From positions 1 through 23,110 of the forward strand of contig JBJEFI010000173.1 of assembly GCA_051873875.1 (NCBI GenBank): a DNA stretch of 23,110 nucleotides. The letters are read 5' to 3'. Under the pieces are notes generated by a model, which worked only from the letters and a program-made list of their open reading frames with translations, made no database searches and was not told where the DNA came from. Of the stretch, positions 21,715 through 23,110 are shown piece after piece. The position numbers and the translations under genes are program-made. This stretch comes from JBJEFI01 sp051873875 (lineage in GTDB: Bacteria; Bacillota; Bacilli; Bacillales; Bacillaceae_G). How positions within the stretch are numbered: position 1 is the stretch's first letter; each line of letters opens with the position of its first letter.

Positions 21715-22334
21715 TATGCAAGCACCTCCTCTACTTTTTCAACTGCAGATTTAGTCATAACTAATTTGTCATGTCCTAAAACGTCTAGTACGTTTACTCC
21801 GTTTGCAGTTACAACTGTTACTCCAGGAATGTTACGTGCAGCTAATTCAACCGCTTCGTTTACATCACCAGTAACGATAAGAGCTTTCTTTTCGATAGCT
21901 AAACCTTTTAATACTGCTACCATTTCTTTTGTTTTAGAAGCAACTTGTAAATCGTCTAATACGATTAAGTTTTGTTCTAATACTTTAGAAGATAATGCAG
22001 AGCGGATTGCTAAGCGACGAACTTTCTTTGGTAATTTATAAGAGTATGATCTTGGAGTTGGACCGAATACGATACCACCACCACGCCATTGTGGAGAGCG
22101 GATAGATCCTTGACGAGCGCGACCTGTACCTTTTTGTTTCCAAGGTTTGCGTCCTCCACCACGTACTTCCGAACGAGTTTTTACTTTATGTGTACCTTGA
22201 CGTAAAGATGCACGTTGCATGATTACAGCGTCAAATAGTACTGCTTGATTTGGTTCAATACCGAACACAGAAGCGTTAAGTTCTACTGTACCTAATTCAG
22301 CTCCTGTTTGGTTAAACATTTTAACTGTTGGCAT
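21714..22334 (-). CDS. rplD: 50S ribosomal protein L4
   Basis: L4 binds the 5' domain of 23S rRNA and lines the exit tunnel. The 206-aa protein has MPTVKMFNQTGAELG, the tunnel loop TRSEVRGGGRKPWKQKGTGRARQGSIRSPQWRGGG (within about 51-90), GPTPRSYSYKLPKKVRRLA and a globular Rossmann-like end. In E. coli L4 represses its operon; the loop involved is outside this window and the mechanism is not assumed here. No change is seen in the macrolide-sensitive loop. Confidence 0.98.
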   Translation of the reverse strand: MPTVKMFNQTGAELGTVELNASVFGIEPNQAVLFDAVIMQRASLRQGTHKVKTRSEVRGGGRKPWKQKGTGRARQGSIRSPQWRGGGIVFGPTPRSYSYKLPKKVRRLAIRSALSSKVLEQNLIVLDDLQVASKTKEMVAVLKGLAIEKKALIVTGDVNEAVELAARNIPGVTVVTANGVNVLDVLGHDKLVMTKSAVEKVEEVLA

Positions 22335-22364
22335 TGGATTTCCTCCTTTCTTACTGGGTTGCTA

Positions 22365-22988
22365 TTAGTTTGATTTAACCGCACTACGGATAGTTACGCA
22401 AGATTTTTTAGCACCAGGAACATTTCCTTTTACTAATAATAGGTTGCGTTCTACATCAACTTTTACAATTGTTAAATTTTGAACAGTAACTTGTTCTCCA
22501 CCCATACGACCAGCAAGTTTTTTGCCTTTGAATACGCGGTTAGCAGCTACTGCGCCCATTGAACCTGGACGACGGTGATAACGAGAACCGTGAGCCATAG
22601 GACCACGAGATTGGTTATGACGCTTGATAGCACCTTGGAAACCTTTCCCTTTAGAAGTACCCGTTACATCTACGATTTCACCTTCAGCGAAAGTAGAAAC
22701 TGTAATTTCTTGACCAACCTCAGCAGCATCAGCGTTACGAATCTCACGAACGAAGCGCTTAGGTGCTGTGTTAGCTTTAGCAGCATGTCCTTTTGCAGGT
22801 TTGTTAGAAAGTTTTTCGCGTTTCTCACCAAAACCTAATTGGATTGCATTGTAGCCATCAGTTTCAACTGTTTTCTTTTGTAAAACTACGTTTGGAGTAG
22901 CTTCGATAACAGTTACTGGAATTAACTCACCATTTTCAGCGAAAATTTGAGTCATACCGATTTTTTTACCTAAGATTCCTTTTACCAT
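22365..22988 (-). CDS. rplC: 50S ribosomal protein L3
   Basis: L3 initiates large-subunit assembly and reaches the peptidyl-transferase centre with a long loop. The 207-aa protein starts MVKGILGKKIGMTQIF and has VTVIEATPNVVLQKKT, VDVTGTSKGKGFQGAIKRHNQSRGPMAHGSRYHRRPGSMG and GKKLAGRMGGEQVTVQNL. The ribosome binding site is AGGAGGTG. It follows rpsJ by 31 nt. Confidence 0.98.
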   Translation of the reverse strand: MVKGILGKKIGMTQIFAENGELIPVTVIEATPNVVLQKKTVETDGYNAIQLGFGEKREKLSNKPAKGHAAKANTAPKRFVREIRNADAAEVGQEITVSTFAEGEIVDVTGTSKGKGFQGAIKRHNQSRGPMAHGSRYHRRPGSMGAVAANRVFKGKKLAGRMGGEQVTVQNLTIVKVDVERNLLLVKGNVPGAKKSCVTIRSAVKSN

Positions 22989-23019
22989 GAATCACACCTC
23001 CTGTTATGACGATGTTATA

Positions 23020-23110
23020 TTATAATTTAATTTCGATATCTACACCAGATGGTAAATCTAAACGCATTAATGAATCAACTGTTTGTGGAGTTGGATTCAC
23101 GATGTCGATT
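23020..23110 (-). CDS. rpsJ: 30S ribosomal protein S10 (3' end only)
   Basis: The last 29 codons and stop of S10 enter from the right edge. The translated end reads IDIVNPTPQTVDSLMRLDLP followed by SGVDIEIKL, the conserved S10 C-terminus. S10 is in the small-subunit head and, as NusE, takes part in transcription antitermination. It is normally the first gene of the S10 operon, so the operon promoter should lie a few hundred bases beyond the window. Confidence 0.96.
   Translation of the reverse strand, partial: IDIVNPTPQTVDSLMRLDLPSGVDIEIKL

Noticed and set aside
1..23110. Mobile elements, CRISPR arrays, defence or biosynthetic clusters
   Set aside because: No transposase, integrase, direct-repeat array or unfamiliar gene cluster is visible; every full-length gene has a recognised family and conserved position.

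Overview
This window looks like a chromosomal core region of a low-GC, spore-forming Bacillota, most likely a member of the Bacillaceae. The evidence is the gene order, which follows the Bacillus subtilis/B. cereus S10-spc-alpha locus almost gene for gene, the AGGAGG-type ribosome binding sites, and the flanking sporulation genes pdaB, kbaA and cwlD. The proteins resemble B. cereus and B. subtilis orthologues but several (PdaB, EcfA1, L13, S13) differ clearly from both, so I do not name a species. Almost everything is transcribed leftward (- strand); pdaB is the only rightward gene.

Reading in the direction of transcription (right to left): the C-terminal end of rpsJ enters at the right edge. 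It is followed by the S10-spc run rplC-rplD-rplW-rplB-rpsS-rplV-rpsC-rplP-rpmC-rpsQ-rplN-rplX-rplE-rpsN-rpsH-rplF-rplR-rpsE-rpmD-rplO-secY-adk-map. The alpha segment infA-rpmJ-rpsM-rpsK-rpoA-rplQ comes next and ends at a strong intrinsic terminator (8534-8583). Then come the energy-coupling-factor transporter core ecfA1-ecfA2-ecfT with truA, and the rplM-rpsI operon, which has its own sigma-A promoter, a leader resembling the L13 leader, and a terminator (4084-4115). The left part holds a DUF2521 gene (ybaK), cwlD, salA and kbaA. Convergent pdaB faces kbaA across a shared bidirectional terminator. At the extreme left, two tandem strong promoters pointing out of the window suggest that an rRNA operon begins just outside.

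The genes belong to three jobs. One is building the ribosome and the basic gene-expression machinery: ribosomal proteins, RNA polymerase alpha, IF-1, methionine aminopeptidase and the TruA pseudouridine synthase, along with SecY for protein export and adenylate kinase for nucleotide balance. The second is vitamin/cofactor uptake through the shared ECF module. The third is sporulation and germination: KbaA feeds the phosphorelay, while CwlD and PdaB shape spore cortex peptidoglycan.

I see no mobile element, CRISPR array, prophage, or candidate for a new defence or biosynthetic system. What stands out is subtler. gerD is missing from its usual place between salA and kbaA. The usual small KOW-domain gene between map and infA is missing. 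PdaB has an altered catalytic motif. A 17-nt-arm inverted repeat lies between truA and rplM. Perfect hairpins sit immediately upstream of the Shine-Dalgarno sequences of rpsS, rplN and rplQ. The rpoA upstream gap holds promoter-like elements inside an inverted repeat. Several start codons are re-assigned here from ribosome-binding-site position and family length (salA, ybaK, ecfA1, rplX, rpmC, rplP, rplV, rpsS).
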